Source of the DNA: Hyphomicrobium sp.
GTDB taxonomy: Bacteria > Pseudomonadota > Alphaproteobacteria > Rhizobiales > Hyphomicrobiaceae
Reading direction: 5' to 3'
NCBI GenBank assembly: GCA_019751875.1
Contig: JAIEMV010000002.1
Location: 545,799 to 609,798, forward strand
Length of the DNA: 64,000 nt
The notes under the pieces are model-generated. The model was given only the letters and a program-made list of their open reading frames with translations. It had not been told where the DNA came from and ran no database searches. Of this stretch, positions 47,440-55,693 are shown piece by piece. Every line of letters begins with the position of its first letter. Position 1 is the first letter of the stretch. The position numbers and the translations under genes are program-made.

Positions 47440-48063
47440 GTGTTGCGCGTCGATACACTCAGACTTGCGCCATTGCCGTCGCTCACATTTCAAGTTGCCG
47501 ACGGCGAATGCCTGACGGTGGAAGGGGCTTCGGGATCGGGCAAGACGCGGCTCCTTCGCGCCATCGCTGACCTCGATCCCGTCGAAGGTCTCATCTTTCT
47601 GGACGGGGCTGAGCGACATGAGATCACCGGGCCCCAGTGGCGCGCACGGGTGCGCTATGTGGCGGCAGAGTCCGGCTGGTGGAGTGACACGCCTCGAGGA
47701 ACATTTCCGCGCGACGCAGTCGATGCCGAGCGTCTCGAACGGCAGCTTGCAAACGTCGGTCTTACACCCGAGCATCTTGATCGCGACATCGGCCATTTGT
47801 CGACCGGTGAAAGGGCGCGTCTCGCCTTTGTGCGCGCGCTGCAAGGCGAGCCCAAGGTGCTGCTCCTGGACGAGCCGACCGCGGCGCTGGATCCGGCGAG
47901 TGCGGCGCTGGTCGAGGAGCAGATCAGGTTTCAGCTCTATGCGGGGCGTATCGTCGTTCTTGCCACCCACGACGTTGGGCTTTCACAGCGCGTGTCACAC
48001 ACGCGCCTGATGCTCCCCAAGCCGCGCGCGGCAACGCTTCAGCCCACGGGAGGACCGGCATGA
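47440..48063 (+). CDS. fetA: ABC transporter ATPase (FetA/YbbL-like)
   Basis: The track ORF begins inside the response regulator; the GTG at 47440 (VLRVDTLRL) is preceded by AAGGGATG and gives 207 residues. Walker A is EGASGSGKTRLL, the signature is LSTGERARLAF and Walker B is VLLLDEPTAALD. Short single-domain ATPases of this size with a UPF0014 permease form the FetAB-like exporter linked to iron homeostasis and oxidative stress in E. coli. The ATGA overlap with the permease confirms a two-gene unit. Confidence 0.85.
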   Translation: MLRVDTLRLAPLPSLTFQVADGECLTVEGASGSGKTRLLRAIADLDPVEGLIFLDGAERHEITGPQWRARVRYVAAESGWWSDTPRGTFPRDAVDAERLERQLANVGLTPEHLDRDIGHLSTGERARLAFVRALQGEPKVLLLDEPTAALDPASAALVEEQIRFQLYAGRIVVLATHDVGLSQRVSHTRLMLPKPRAATLQPTGGPA

Positions 48064-48872
48064 CGTATGTCTCTCTTACTCCCTTCGATCTGGCGCTCGC
48101 CGCATTGCTGCTGATTCTGACGTCCGGGCTGTCGTTGGCGTTTCGGCTCGGGCTGGAACGCTCCATTGCGACTTCGGCCTTGCGGATGTGCGTGCAGCTC
48201 GGGGTCGTCGGGTTCCTGCTGAAGCTCGTCTTCGAGAGCGGATCGCCGCTGGCCACCGCGGGTTTTGCGCTGATGATGCTTGGGGCGACCGCGTACGAGG
48301 TCGCGTCCCGACAGGAACGTCGATTTCAGGGATTGGCGTCGTATCTCATTGGTGGCGCGGCGCCGTTTCTGGCTGGGCTTATCGCAACCGTGTTTGCTGT
48401 GACCGCGATCATCGGCTCGGAGCCGTGGTGGTCGCCGCGCTTTCTACTCCCCATTCTCGGCATGATGATCGGCAACGCGCTTGCGGGTGTGACGCTCGTT
48501 CTCGATACGATCACGAGTGCCGCGACACGGGAAAAGAGTGCGATAGAGGGGCGACTTGCACTGGGAGCAACGCGTTGGGATGCGCTACAGGATGTGTTGC
48601 GCCGCGGGTTGAGGACGGGCTTGACGCCCATCCTCAGCGCCATGGCTGTCGCGGGCGTCGTGTCGTTGCCGGGCATGATGACGGGCCAGATTCTCGCCGG
48701 CGCTGATCCGGTCGAGGCGATGAAGTATCAAATCATGATCATGTTTTTGATCGCGGGTGCGACTGGTGTCGCGGTGGTGCTGGCCGGACTAATATCGGTG
48801 GTCTTACTGACCGATGAGCGCCATCGACTGCGACTCGACCGGCTGGTGCCGGTGAACAAGCCGGACGCCTGA
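48060..48872 (+). CDS. fetB: UPF0014 permease (FetB/YbbM-like)
   Basis: The 270-residue protein has about seven membrane helices and the family motif LPILGMMIGNALAGVTLVLDTI, then GALEGRLALGATR-like IEGRLALGATRWDALQDVLRRGLRTGLTPILSAMAVAGVVSLPGMMTGQILAG, which is diagnostic for UPF0014. It is the membrane partner of the preceding ATPase, which its start overlaps by 4 bp. In E. coli FetAB reduces iron toxicity; substrate here is inferred. Confidence 0.9.
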   Translation: MTYVSLTPFDLALAALLLILTSGLSLAFRLGLERSIATSALRMCVQLGVVGFLLKLVFESGSPLATAGFALMMLGATAYEVASRQERRFQGLASYLIGGAAPFLAGLIATVFAVTAIIGSEPWWSPRFLLPILGMMIGNALAGVTLVLDTITSAATREKSAIEGRLALGATRWDALQDVLRRGLRTGLTPILSAMAVAGVVSLPGMMTGQILAGADPVEAMKYQIMIMFLIAGATGVAVVLAGLISVVLLTDERHRLRLDRLVPVNKPDA

Positions 48873-48880
48873 GGCAAACA

Positions 48881-48908
48881 AAAAGCGCGCCTGTTAGGGC
48901 GCGCTTTT
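48881..48908. terminator. Bidirectional intrinsic terminator
   Basis: AAAAGCGCGCC / GGCGCGCTTTT stem with a 6-nt loop, with A/T runs in the arms. It separates fetB from the convergent secreted-protein gene. Confidence 0.88.
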
Positions 48909-48936
48909 GGTCGACGTCGACGTTCGACGACAGATC

Positions 48937-49647
48937 TTATGACTTCGGATCGACGGGGGTGATCGGTGCAATTTCTGCCGGCTTACCTGCGCCAAAAGCC
49001 GGCATCTCCAACTGTGACGGTGGAGCGGTCTTGGCTGCCGCAGCGGCTCGCTCAGCGGCAGCCGCAGCGCGTTCCGCAGCTTCGGCTGCGCGCTCGGCAG
49101 CAGCGGCGGCGCGCGTAGCTGCATCATCATCAGAGGCGGCCGGGGTCGCGGGAGTGGCAGGTGCATCGGCCGCAATCGTGCCGGTTTCGATGGCAGCTGC
49201 GGGCGCAGCGTCAGGGGTTTCGGCCGACTGCTTGACAGCCTCGGCAGCCGTTTTCTCGCTCGATTTCTTCTCGGTTTGAGCTGCCTTGGACTGTTCCGGA
49301 GCGTTCTTGACCTTCGCGGCTTTGGCCGGCTTCTCCTTGCCAGGTTCATCCCAGCAGACGTTGGCCGAGGCGGTGCAGGTATGCTCATCGAACAGGATGA
49401 CGTCGATGAAAAGCTCGCACTTCACGTCCTTCTTGCCGATCGTATAGTCCTTGATGCCGTTCTGAGCAGCCCACTCGGCGACGTGCTTGTCCAGAAGATC
49501 CTGGGCGTCCTTGGCAGGACCATCCTTGCCGTAGTCGTTGACGAGGAAGCCCATTCTCTTGCACGCGGCTTCGGCCGTGCCGGCTGCCAAGAGCATAGCC
49601 GCGGCGGCGGCGAACGAGGTCAACGACGTTGCGGTGAGCGCGCGCAT
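48937..49647 (-). CDS. Secreted Ala/Glu-rich protein of unknown function
   Basis: Starting at ATG 49647 with a GGAG site 9 nt upstream, the 236-residue protein has a signal peptide (cleavage near AEAACK). A Cys-containing domain of about 80 residues follows, with GFLVNDYGKDGPAKDAQDLLDKHVAEW and FDEHTCTASANVCWDE. A low-complexity tail has Ala/Glu/Arg heptad-like repeats (ERAAEAAERAAAAAERAAAA). The domain is probably a small disulfide-linked module. No function assigned. Confidence 0.75.
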   Translation of the reverse strand: MRALTATSLTSFAAAAAMLLAAGTAEAACKRMGFLVNDYGKDGPAKDAQDLLDKHVAEWAAQNGIKDYTIGKKDVKCELFIDVILFDEHTCTASANVCWDEPGKEKPAKAAKVKNAPEQSKAAQTEKKSSEKTAAEAVKQSAETPDAAPAAAIETGTIAADAPATPATPAASDDDAATRAAAAAERAAEAAERAAAAAERAAAAAKTAPPSQLEMPAFGAGKPAEIAPITPVDPKS

Positions 49648-49921
49648 CAAGACGTTCTCCAATATGCGGCCAGCATGCGGCCTGCATCCATCCTGCATCA
49701 CCTATAGCCACTGTTGGACGATGCGACCAGTGGCGACGACGCTGCAAAGGCCCATGCTTTTCAACAATCTGTTGATCTTGTGGCAAAATCGTGCGGCGCG
49801 ATCAAAACGCTTTCTGAATGTGGTTTTTGCACCTCTCTTCGAATGCGATCCGGCCGTGGCCTACGCTAGCATCGCCTTTTGAAGCCTTGCCTGTTTTGGA
49901 CCTGCCAATGTCTAGCCTTGT

Positions 49922-50137
49922 CTACTCTGGCCGGAGTTGAACGGCTTTCGGCCCTTTGCCCCGCTTGTCGGGTTCGGTTTCGAACGAGATGCGCATGCCC
50001 TCTGCCAGGTTCTGCAAGCCTGACTGCTGGAGCGCGGTGATATGGACAAAGATATCGTTGCCGCCACCGTCCGGCTTGATGAAGCCGAAGCCCTTTTGTT
50101 CGTTGAAAAATTTAACAGTCCCAGTCTGACGCATCAT
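49922..50137 (-). CDS. cspA: Cold-shock domain protein
   Basis: A 71-residue cold-shock protein: GTVKFFNEQKGFGFI and DIFVHITALQ contain RNP-1 and RNP-2, the RNA-binding surfaces. Single five-stranded barrel, no extra domain. The frame opens at GTG 50143; the ATG pair at 50137/50134 (MMRQTG) is more typical. Acts as an RNA chaperone in the cytoplasm. Confidence 0.92.
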   Translation of the reverse strand: MMRQTGTVKFFNEQKGFGFIKPDGGGNDIFVHITALQQSGLQNLAEGMRISFETEPDKRGKGPKAVQLRPE

Positions 50138-50304
50138 TGTCACCGCTCTCGCTGCTTTATCTATGCTGCTTTTCGAAATGCCCTTGGCGCTGGGTTACCC
50201 GCGACAATCCACCCGCTGCGGCGCCATGTCCTATGCGATCAAAGTTTTTTACCTTGCGCAAGGCGCAAATGACACGATGGCGAGGAAATTAAGCAGTCAC
50301 AGGC

Positions 50305-51195
50305 TTAACGTGGTGAATGAAGAGGCGGGAACTCCTCGGCGGAGCGTCTGGGCGGACAGCGCGTATCGACAACATGGAAGGCTCCGTCAGCGACCGCCAT
50401 CCGGCGCGTAAGTTCCGGCAAAACAGCGGATAGCCGTTCGGCGAGTGTGAAGGGCGGGTTGAAGATGACGAGGCCGCATCCATTCAGGCTGTTGGGGTCG
50501 ATCGGCGCGCGGGTGAAAAGCTCGGTGACGAGCACTTTTTCCAGGGCAAGGGTCGACAGAGCCGAATAGAACCTATCAATGGGCCCAAGCCCCTTGATCG
50601 GGTACCAGAGCAGCATTGTTCCGGTCGCAAAGCGGCGCTGGGCATCTTTCAGTCCTGCGACCAGACGGTCGAGTTCGCCAGCCTCTTCGAAGGGCGGGTC
50701 CACGAGGACGACTGCACGCCGCTCTTTCGGTGGCAGCAGCGATTTCAAGGCGGTCCAGCCGTCGAGGTGGAGGACCTTCGTCTGGCGATCGCGGGCAAAA
50801 AGCTGTGCCAGTTCCGCATGATCTGCGGGGTGCAGTTCATTGGCGACAAGCACGTCTCCGGGTCTCAGAAGCTGGCGGGCTATGCGGGGGCTGCCTGGAT
50901 AGCTGGTGAGGCCCCCGTGAGGGTTTTCGGACGCCACAGTTGCGAGGTAGGGAGCAAGGATGCTGGCAACGTTGTCTGGCAGAGGCTCTGCGAGGAGCTT
51001 GGCTATGCCGCCCTGCCATTCGCTTGTTTTTTCCGCCTCGATGCCCGTCAGATCGTACAGCCCCACGCCCGCATGGGTGTCGATGACGCGGAACGGCGCC
51101 GGCTTCTGCTTCAGATGCTCAATGACCAGCGTTAACACCAGATGCTTCAGGACATCCGCGAAGTTTCCGGCGTGATAGGCGTGACGGTAATTCAT
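50305..51195 (-). CDS. rlmJ: 23S rRNA (adenine-2030-N6) methyltransferase
   Basis: The 296-residue protein begins MNYRHAYHAGNFADVLKH, the RlmJ signature, then has FRVIDTHAGVGLYDL for SAM, HLDGWTALKSLLPP, and the catalytic VLVDPPFEE motif. E. coli RlmJ methylates A2030 in 23S rRNA. The downstream 180 residues match the Rossmann fold ending with NPPFTLAERL. Its start lies divergent to the der region. Confidence 0.94.
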   Translation of the reverse strand: MNYRHAYHAGNFADVLKHLVLTLVIEHLKQKPAPFRVIDTHAGVGLYDLTGIEAEKTSEWQGGIAKLLAEPLPDNVASILAPYLATVASENPHGGLTSYPGSPRIARQLLRPGDVLVANELHPADHAELAQLFARDRQTKVLHLDGWTALKSLLPPKERRAVVLVDPPFEEAGELDRLVAGLKDAQRRFATGTMLLWYPIKGLGPIDRFYSALSTLALEKVLVTELFTRAPIDPNSLNGCGLVIFNPPFTLAERLSAVLPELTRRMAVADGAFHVVDTRCPPRRSAEEFPPLHSPR

Positions 51196-51342
51196 GGTGC
51201 TGAATGTAAGGTCGCCGGATGCGCGAGCACGGGTTTTGCCGATCCTGCGGTTTCATGCGCTCAAGCCGCGCCTCTGTCACGCACTTGCGTGAGACTAAGA
51301 ATGAGGCATAAGCGGCGGAGCAACCCCCCGACGGCAAGTCTC

Positions 51343-52827
51343 ATGTCCCCTCGTAAGGCGTCTCCCAAGCTGGCGTCCCCATCGCCCGCATCATCATCTG
51401 AGCCAGTGGCTGCTCCTGGCGTTCGCTTGCCGGTGGTTGCGATCGTGGGGCGGCCGAACGTTGGCAAGTCGACGCTTTTCAACCGGCTGACGCACACACG
51501 TGCGGCGCTCGTTTCCGATCTGCCGGGGCTGACGCGCGACCGGCGCGACGGGGAAGCGAATTTCGAAGGACATCTGCTGCGTATCACGGATACTGCTGGT
51601 CTGGAGGAGGCTACGCGGGGATCGATCGCCGACCGGATGCGGCAGCAGACGATCGCCGCCATCGAGTCGGCAGACCTCGTGCTCTTTGTCATCGACGCGC
51701 GCGATGGTGTGACCCCGGCGGATGAAGCGTTCGGGCGCATCGTGCGTCAGTCAGGCAAGCCCGTCGTACTGGTCGCCAACAAAAGTGAGGCTCGATCCTC
51801 GGCTGCCGGCTTCTATGAGGCTTTTAAACTCGGGCTTGGCGATCCGGTGGCAATTTCTGCCGAGCACGGCGAAGGTCTGGGCGAGTTGATGATCGACGTG
51901 CTCAATGCGTTGGGTCTGAAGCCGATCATCCGGCAGAAGGATCCCCATGCGGTACTCGAGGACGAGGAGCCGCCTGAGGACGAGGACACGTTCCGCGCCA
52001 ACCGTCCCCTGCGCGTCGCCATCGTCGGGCGGCCGAATGCGGGCAAGTCGACGCTGGTCAATGCGCTCCTGGGCGAAGATCGGATGATCACTGGCCCTGA
52101 ACCTGGGCTGACGCGGGATTCCGTCTCGACTGATTTCGATTGGAAGGGGCGGACCGTCCGGCTGTTCGATACGGCAGGGCTGCGGCGGAAGGCGAAGATC
52201 ACGGAGCTGGCTGAGAAGCTCTCCGCATCAGATGCGGTGCGGGCGATCCGGTTTGCGGAAGTCGTGGTGCTCCTCGTGGACGCGCAGCGTCCGCTCGAAC
52301 ATCAAGATTTGACGATCGGCGACTTGGCGACGAGCGAGGGCCGCGCCTTCGTCATCGCGGTCAACAAATGGGACCTCGTCGAAAACAAGCAGAAGCGGCT
52401 TAAGGAGATCCGCGAGATCGTAGACAATTCGTTGACGCAGGTGTCCGGCGTCGCGGTGGTTCCGGTGTCGGCTCTGGGTGAAAGCGGCATGGACAAACTC
52501 ATGACCGCGATCTTCAAAGCGGCGGAGATCTGGAACAAGAGGATTTCGACGTCCGATCTCAACCGCTGGCTTGCGGAAGCGCTGGCTCGGCACGCCCCTC
52601 CGGCCTCCGCCGGACGGCGGATCAAGATCAGGTACGTGACACAGCCTTCGACGCGGCCACCCACGTTCGTTGCGTTCTGCCAGAAGGCGGACGAGATGCC
52701 AAAATCTTACCTCAAATACCTCACCAATAGCCTGCGTGAGACGTTCGGATTGCCGGGGGTGCCGATCCGCTTCAACCTCAGGAAAAGTGAGAATCCCTAC
52801 GAAAAGACGAGTCGCCGCATCAAGTGA
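51343..52827 (+). CDS. der: Ribosome-assembly GTPase Der (EngA)
   Basis: Der has two tandem GTPase domains: first P-loop GRPNVGKSTLFNR with DTAGLEE and NKSE, second P-loop GRPNAGKSTLVNALLG with DTAGLRRKAKI and NKWDLVE, then the KH-like C-terminal domain. It assembles the 50S subunit. I prefer ATG 51343 (MSPRKASPK), 494 residues; ATG 51301 adds 14 residues. The usual upstream partner bamB is 15 kb away in this genome. Confidence 0.95.
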   Translation: MSPRKASPKLASPSPASSSEPVAAPGVRLPVVAIVGRPNVGKSTLFNRLTHTRAALVSDLPGLTRDRRDGEANFEGHLLRITDTAGLEEATRGSIADRMRQQTIAAIESADLVLFVIDARDGVTPADEAFGRIVRQSGKPVVLVANKSEARSSAAGFYEAFKLGLGDPVAISAEHGEGLGELMIDVLNALGLKPIIRQKDPHAVLEDEEPPEDEDTFRANRPLRVAIVGRPNAGKSTLVNALLGEDRMITGPEPGLTRDSVSTDFDWKGRTVRLFDTAGLRRKAKITELAEKLSASDAVRAIRFAEVVVLLVDAQRPLEHQDLTIGDLATSEGRAFVIAVNKWDLVENKQKRLKEIREIVDNSLTQVSGVAVVPVSALGESGMDKLMTAIFKAAEIWNKRISTSDLNRWLAEALARHAPPASAGRRIKIRYVTQPSTRPPTFVAFCQKADEMPKSYLKYLTNSLRETFGLPGVPIRFNLRKSENPYEKTSRRIK

Positions 52828-52967
52828 GAAAGCGGTTTCAGTACTCAAAAGCCTGCGTCGAGCCGGTGCTGGTGCGGGCGGGAGGACGTCGCTATTCTTG
52901 CGTCATGCCGGAACGAAACGACAGAGATGGACGTCCAAAGGACGTAGAGGAACGAAAGGGTGCTGAG

Positions 52968-53216
52968 ATGATCAAGGTGAAAAGCTTTGCGTTCTTGCTG
53001 GCAGCAGGATGCGCAATGATTGCGACCGTGCCGGCGCACGCCGTATCGGGGAAAGTACGCGAGGCATGTGGCGCCGACTACAAGCGGTTCTGCCCGAGCT
53101 ATCCTCCGGAGTCGGCCAAGGCGCGGCAGTGCATGCGGCAGGTCGGCAAGCGTCTGTCCGTCGGGTGCATTGATGCGCTCGCTGATGCGGGTGAAATCCG
53201 GCGCCCACGTCGCTGA
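52968..53216 (+). CDS. Small secreted Cys-containing protein
   Basis: ATG 52968 has an AAAGGG site 8 nt upstream. The 82-residue product has a signal peptide ending near PAHA and four cysteines in the mature part (ACGADYKRFCPSYPP..QCMRQ..SVGCID). Pairs of Cys in short periplasmic proteins of this kind usually form disulfides. A terminator follows 31 bp later. No function known. Confidence 0.8.
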   Translation: MIKVKSFAFLLAAGCAMIATVPAHAVSGKVREACGADYKRFCPSYPPESAKARQCMRQVGKRLSVGCIDALADAGEIRRPRR

Positions 53217-53246
53217 TGCATTCGTGGGCCAGCTTCAGAAATGAAT

Positions 53247-53272
53247 ACGCCTCCGGTTTGCCGGGGCGTTTT
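53247..53272 (+). terminator. Intrinsic terminator after the small secreted protein
   Basis: ACGCC-CCGG / CCGG-GGCGT stem (one bulge) followed by TTTTCCTT on the plus strand. Confidence 0.7.
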
Positions 53273-53518
53273 CCTTGGCTGATTGTGGGCGAGAATCACA
53301 GTGGGCGGGAGACATGCAGCGAACCCTAGAGAGGCTGCCGTCTCACCGCCCACACAGGCGTCACCACTGAAGGCGCCGCACCGGACCGCTACAATTAGTG
53401 TCGGTTGCCATGCAGTTCAAGACCTTCCGCTCAAGTGCATACGCGTTTCTGTTGCGATTTCCGAGCGCGTGCTAGACCGTTCGTGAACACGGTGTGGTGC
53501 TGGCGGATGTGATGCGCG

Positions 53519-53977
53519 ATGGCTGAGAAATCGGAAGTCATGTTTTACCACCTCGAGCGGCAACCGCTCGATCGCGTGCTGCCGGGGCTTCTCGAAAAAA
53601 CGCTGCAACGCGGCTGGCGTGCGGTGGTACAGGCGGGGACAGCTGAACGCCTGGACGCGCTGGATGCCACGCTGTGGACCTACAGCGACGAGAGCTTTCT
53701 CGCGCACGGTACCGCGAAGGATGGATATGCCGACGAGCAGCCGATCTTTTTGACATCGGAGCCTGTGACGCCGAATGGCGCCGGTGTGCGATTTCTGGTC
53801 GACGGGGCGGACGCTCCGGATTTCGAAACGCATGCGCGCCTCGTGTTCCTGTTCGATGGCAACGACGAGGACGCTCGGGCGCACGCACGGAAACAGTGGG
53901 GCGCGGCGAAGGCGGCCGGCTGCAAGGTAAGCTACTGGAAGCAGTCGCCTGAGGGGCGGTGGGAGAACAAGGCCTGA
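53519..53977 (+). CDS. holC: DNA polymerase III chi subunit
   Basis: The 152-residue protein has the chi start EVMFYHLERQPLDRVLPGLLEKTLQRGWRAVV and the LDATLWTYSDESFLAHGT motif. Chi contacts single-strand-binding protein and links the clamp loader to the fork. It stands alone; the pepA neighbour seen in some bacteria is absent. It ends 10 bp before the convergent MFS gene. Confidence 0.93.
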   Translation: MAEKSEVMFYHLERQPLDRVLPGLLEKTLQRGWRAVVQAGTAERLDALDATLWTYSDESFLAHGTAKDGYADEQPIFLTSEPVTPNGAGVRFLVDGADAPDFETHARLVFLFDGNDEDARAHARKQWGAAKAAGCKVSYWKQSPEGRWENKA

Positions 53978-53987
53978 CGTGCCCCGG

Positions 53988-55163
53988 CTAGCCCTTGCCG
54001 CGGCCGTTCCTCGCAAAGAACAGCGTGATTGCGCAGGCCGCGACAAAGACCGCCGGCATGGCAAACGGCGGTGCAACAACCAAGGCGATGCCGCCGATGA
54101 TGGGACCGAGGAGATCGCCCAAGGTGTAGACGATGGCGATCGTGGCGAGAATCGAAAGCATGCTGACCTCATGCGAGGCAGTGTTCGAGGCCTCCATGAC
54201 CGATAGCGTGTAGAGCGCGCCGGCGGCAGCGCCGAAGCAGACGATCACCGCGTAAGATGCGATCGGCACCGACATCACCGTATGAAGAAGGGCAAGCGCC
54301 ACCATGGACAGGATCAGTGCAGCGCGGATGGCAGGGCGGGCCCCATTTACATCGGCATAAGCCCCGAAGGGCAGCTGGCCAAGGATGTTGCCGAAGCCGG
54401 ATAGCGCCGCAAGTAACGCTCCGGTAGCTGCTCCGACACCGAGTGCCACGGCATAGAGCGGCACTGCTGCGGCCGCCACGCCCTCCAGGACGCCACCGAG
54501 GAAAGCAACCGCAAAGGCGAACGGTGCCAGCCGCAGCCCAGTGGCCAGATCAGAAAGACGGGCGCGGCCGGTTTTCACCTGCGGCAGATGCATGCCCACC
54601 GTGAGCACGGCACCAACGACAGTGGCGACAATACCGATGATGAAACCAGTGGCCGGATTTTCAGTCGTAAAGGATGCAATGAGAGGTCCGAGGCCGAGCG
54701 CGCAGGAGCGGATCGATTCATGGAAGGCAAGAAGCCGCCCGCGCTGGTCGCTAACGGCGATGTGATTGACGAAACCGTCGGACAAGACCCATCGCATGGA
54801 CGCTCCGAGCCCGACACCAAAAGAGCCCAGGCACCAGAGCCAAATGGCGCCGTCATTGGCGGCGGCGACGAGGAGCAAGAGTGACGCGACGAGCAGGCCG
54901 GCAGCGGAATAGAAAACAGGGACGACACCGAAGCGGCGCGCGATGCCCGGCAAGATTGTGGACATTGCGATCACGCCGGCGGCAGGAAGACTCGCGATCG
55001 TGCCAGCAACCGCCGTGGAATAGCCATCGGCGACGAGCGCGAGGCCTACGAGCGCCGTTGCCAGCCAGCCCGGCGTTTCGGAAAGCGCTGCAGAGATGGA
55101 GAGCGGGAAGATCGTTCGATACAGGGCAAAGCGAGCGCCGCCGCTCTCATCTTCGGGCGGCAT
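53988..55163 (-). CDS. MFS-family transporter
   Basis: From ATG 55163 (MPPEDESGGARF), with GGAG 7 nt upstream, the protein has 391 residues and about 12 membrane helices. The track start at 55277 runs through the repeat array and gives a repetitive MAAGSTEWSRHVPSQFPSH N-terminus, which I reject. No substrate motif is visible. It follows the 34-residue ORF and the repeat array and is probably the main target of the divergent TetR regulator, which would make it an exporter. Confidence 0.85.
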   Translation of the reverse strand: MPPEDESGGARFALYRTIFPLSISAALSETPGWLATALVGLALVADGYSTAVAGTIASLPAAGVIAMSTILPGIARRFGVVPVFYSAAGLLVASLLLLVAAANDGAIWLWCLGSFGVGLGASMRWVLSDGFVNHIAVSDQRGRLLAFHESIRSCALGLGPLIASFTTENPATGFIIGIVATVVGAVLTVGMHLPQVKTGRARLSDLATGLRLAPFAFAVAFLGGVLEGVAAAAVPLYAVALGVGAATGALLAALSGFGNILGQLPFGAYADVNGARPAIRAALILSMVALALLHTVMSVPIASYAVIVCFGAAAGALYTLSVMEASNTASHEVSMLSILATIAIVYTLGDLLGPIIGGIALVVAPPFAMPAVFVAACAITLFFARNGRGKG

Positions 55164-55183
55164 GCGCTCGCTCCACTGTGATG

Positions 55184-55440
55184 GCACATGGCGACTCCAC
55201 TGCGTGGAGCCGGCCGCCATGTGCGATGGGAACTGTGATGGCACATGGCGACTCCACTCCGTGGAGCCGGCCGCCATGTGCGATGGGAACTGTGATGGCC
55301 CATGGCGACTCTAACTCCGTGGAGCCGGCCGCCATGTGCGAGGGAACTGAAATGGCACATGGCGACTCCACTCCGTGGAGCCGGCCGCCATGTGCGAGGG
55401 AACTGAAATGGCACATGGCGACTCCATGGGGTCACCATGC
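55184..55440. repeat. Array of five family A structured repeats
   Basis: Copies start at 55184, 55241, 55298, 55355 and 55411. Copies 1, 2 and 4 have perfect 9-bp arms GCACATGGC/GCCATGTGC around GA-CTCCAC..GTGGAG-CCGGCC. Copy 3 carries substitutions and an extra base (CTCTAACTCC), and copy 5 keeps only the left half. Spacers are 16 nt (GATGGGAACTGTGATG) between copies 1-3 and 15 nt (GAGGGAACTGAAATG) between copies 3-5. All five left halves keep GACTC. The array lies in the leader of the MFS gene. Confidence 0.92.
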
Positions 55441-55449
55441 GCGATGGGA

Positions 55450-55554
55450 TTAACGACCGTTGATGACGCCGCCGATCTGACGGACGAAGCTGTCAAAGAA
55501 GCCGCCGAAGTTGAGGGGCTGGGTCGAGGTGGCGTTATGGCTCTTGGTGCTCAT
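55450..55554 (-). CDS. Candidate 34-residue small protein
   Basis: MSTKSHNATSTQPLNFGGFF to ..VRQIGGVINGR, stop TAA at 55450. An AAGGA site lies 8 nt before the ATG, and the operator-controlled promoter is about 90 bp upstream. No membrane helix; the middle (LNFGGFFDSFVRQIGG) is amphipathic. It would be the first gene of a transcript that continues through the repeat array into the MFS gene. Below the ORF-track size limit. Family unknown. Confidence 0.55.
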   Translation of the reverse strand: MSTKSHNATSTQPLNFGGFFDSFVRQIGGVINGR

Positions 55555-55646
55555 GATACGTGTCCTTGGCTGAGGCTCTGGTTTTTTCGAGCCGTTCTTT
55601 GAGACTTGCGCCGAATGAACGATCGGCGTTAAGCTCTACACCGACG

Positions 55647-55674
55647 AATATATATTCTGCGACGCAGAAGTCAA
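55647..55674 (-). promoter_or_regulatory. Promoter for the small ORF and MFS gene
   Basis: On the minus strand TTGACT and TATATT are separated by 16 nt, and the palindromic operator fills the spacer. A weaker plus-strand pair (TTAAGC, 16 nt, TATATT) overlaps it and could serve the TetR gene. Confidence 0.65.
55655..55669. promoter_or_regulatory. TetR-type palindromic operator
   Basis: TTCTGCG-A-CGCAGAA is a perfect 15-bp palindrome. A second, almost concentric pair of arms, CTACACCG and CGGTGTAG, lies at 55636-55643 and 55680-55687. It sits between the divergent genes, inside the -10/-35 spacer. Confidence 0.75.
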
Positions 55675-55693
55675 GGCTACGGTGTAGAAAATA

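Noticed and set aside
55147-55416. Repetitive peptides encoded in the repeat array (MAAGSTEWSRHVPSQF type)
   Set aside because: They come from reading hairpin units whose period is close to a multiple of three; real starts with ribosome binding sites lie outside the array.
55184-55440. Array as a CRISPR
   Set aside because: The so-called spacers (15-16 nt) are themselves nearly identical, copies are palindromic, and no cas gene is present.
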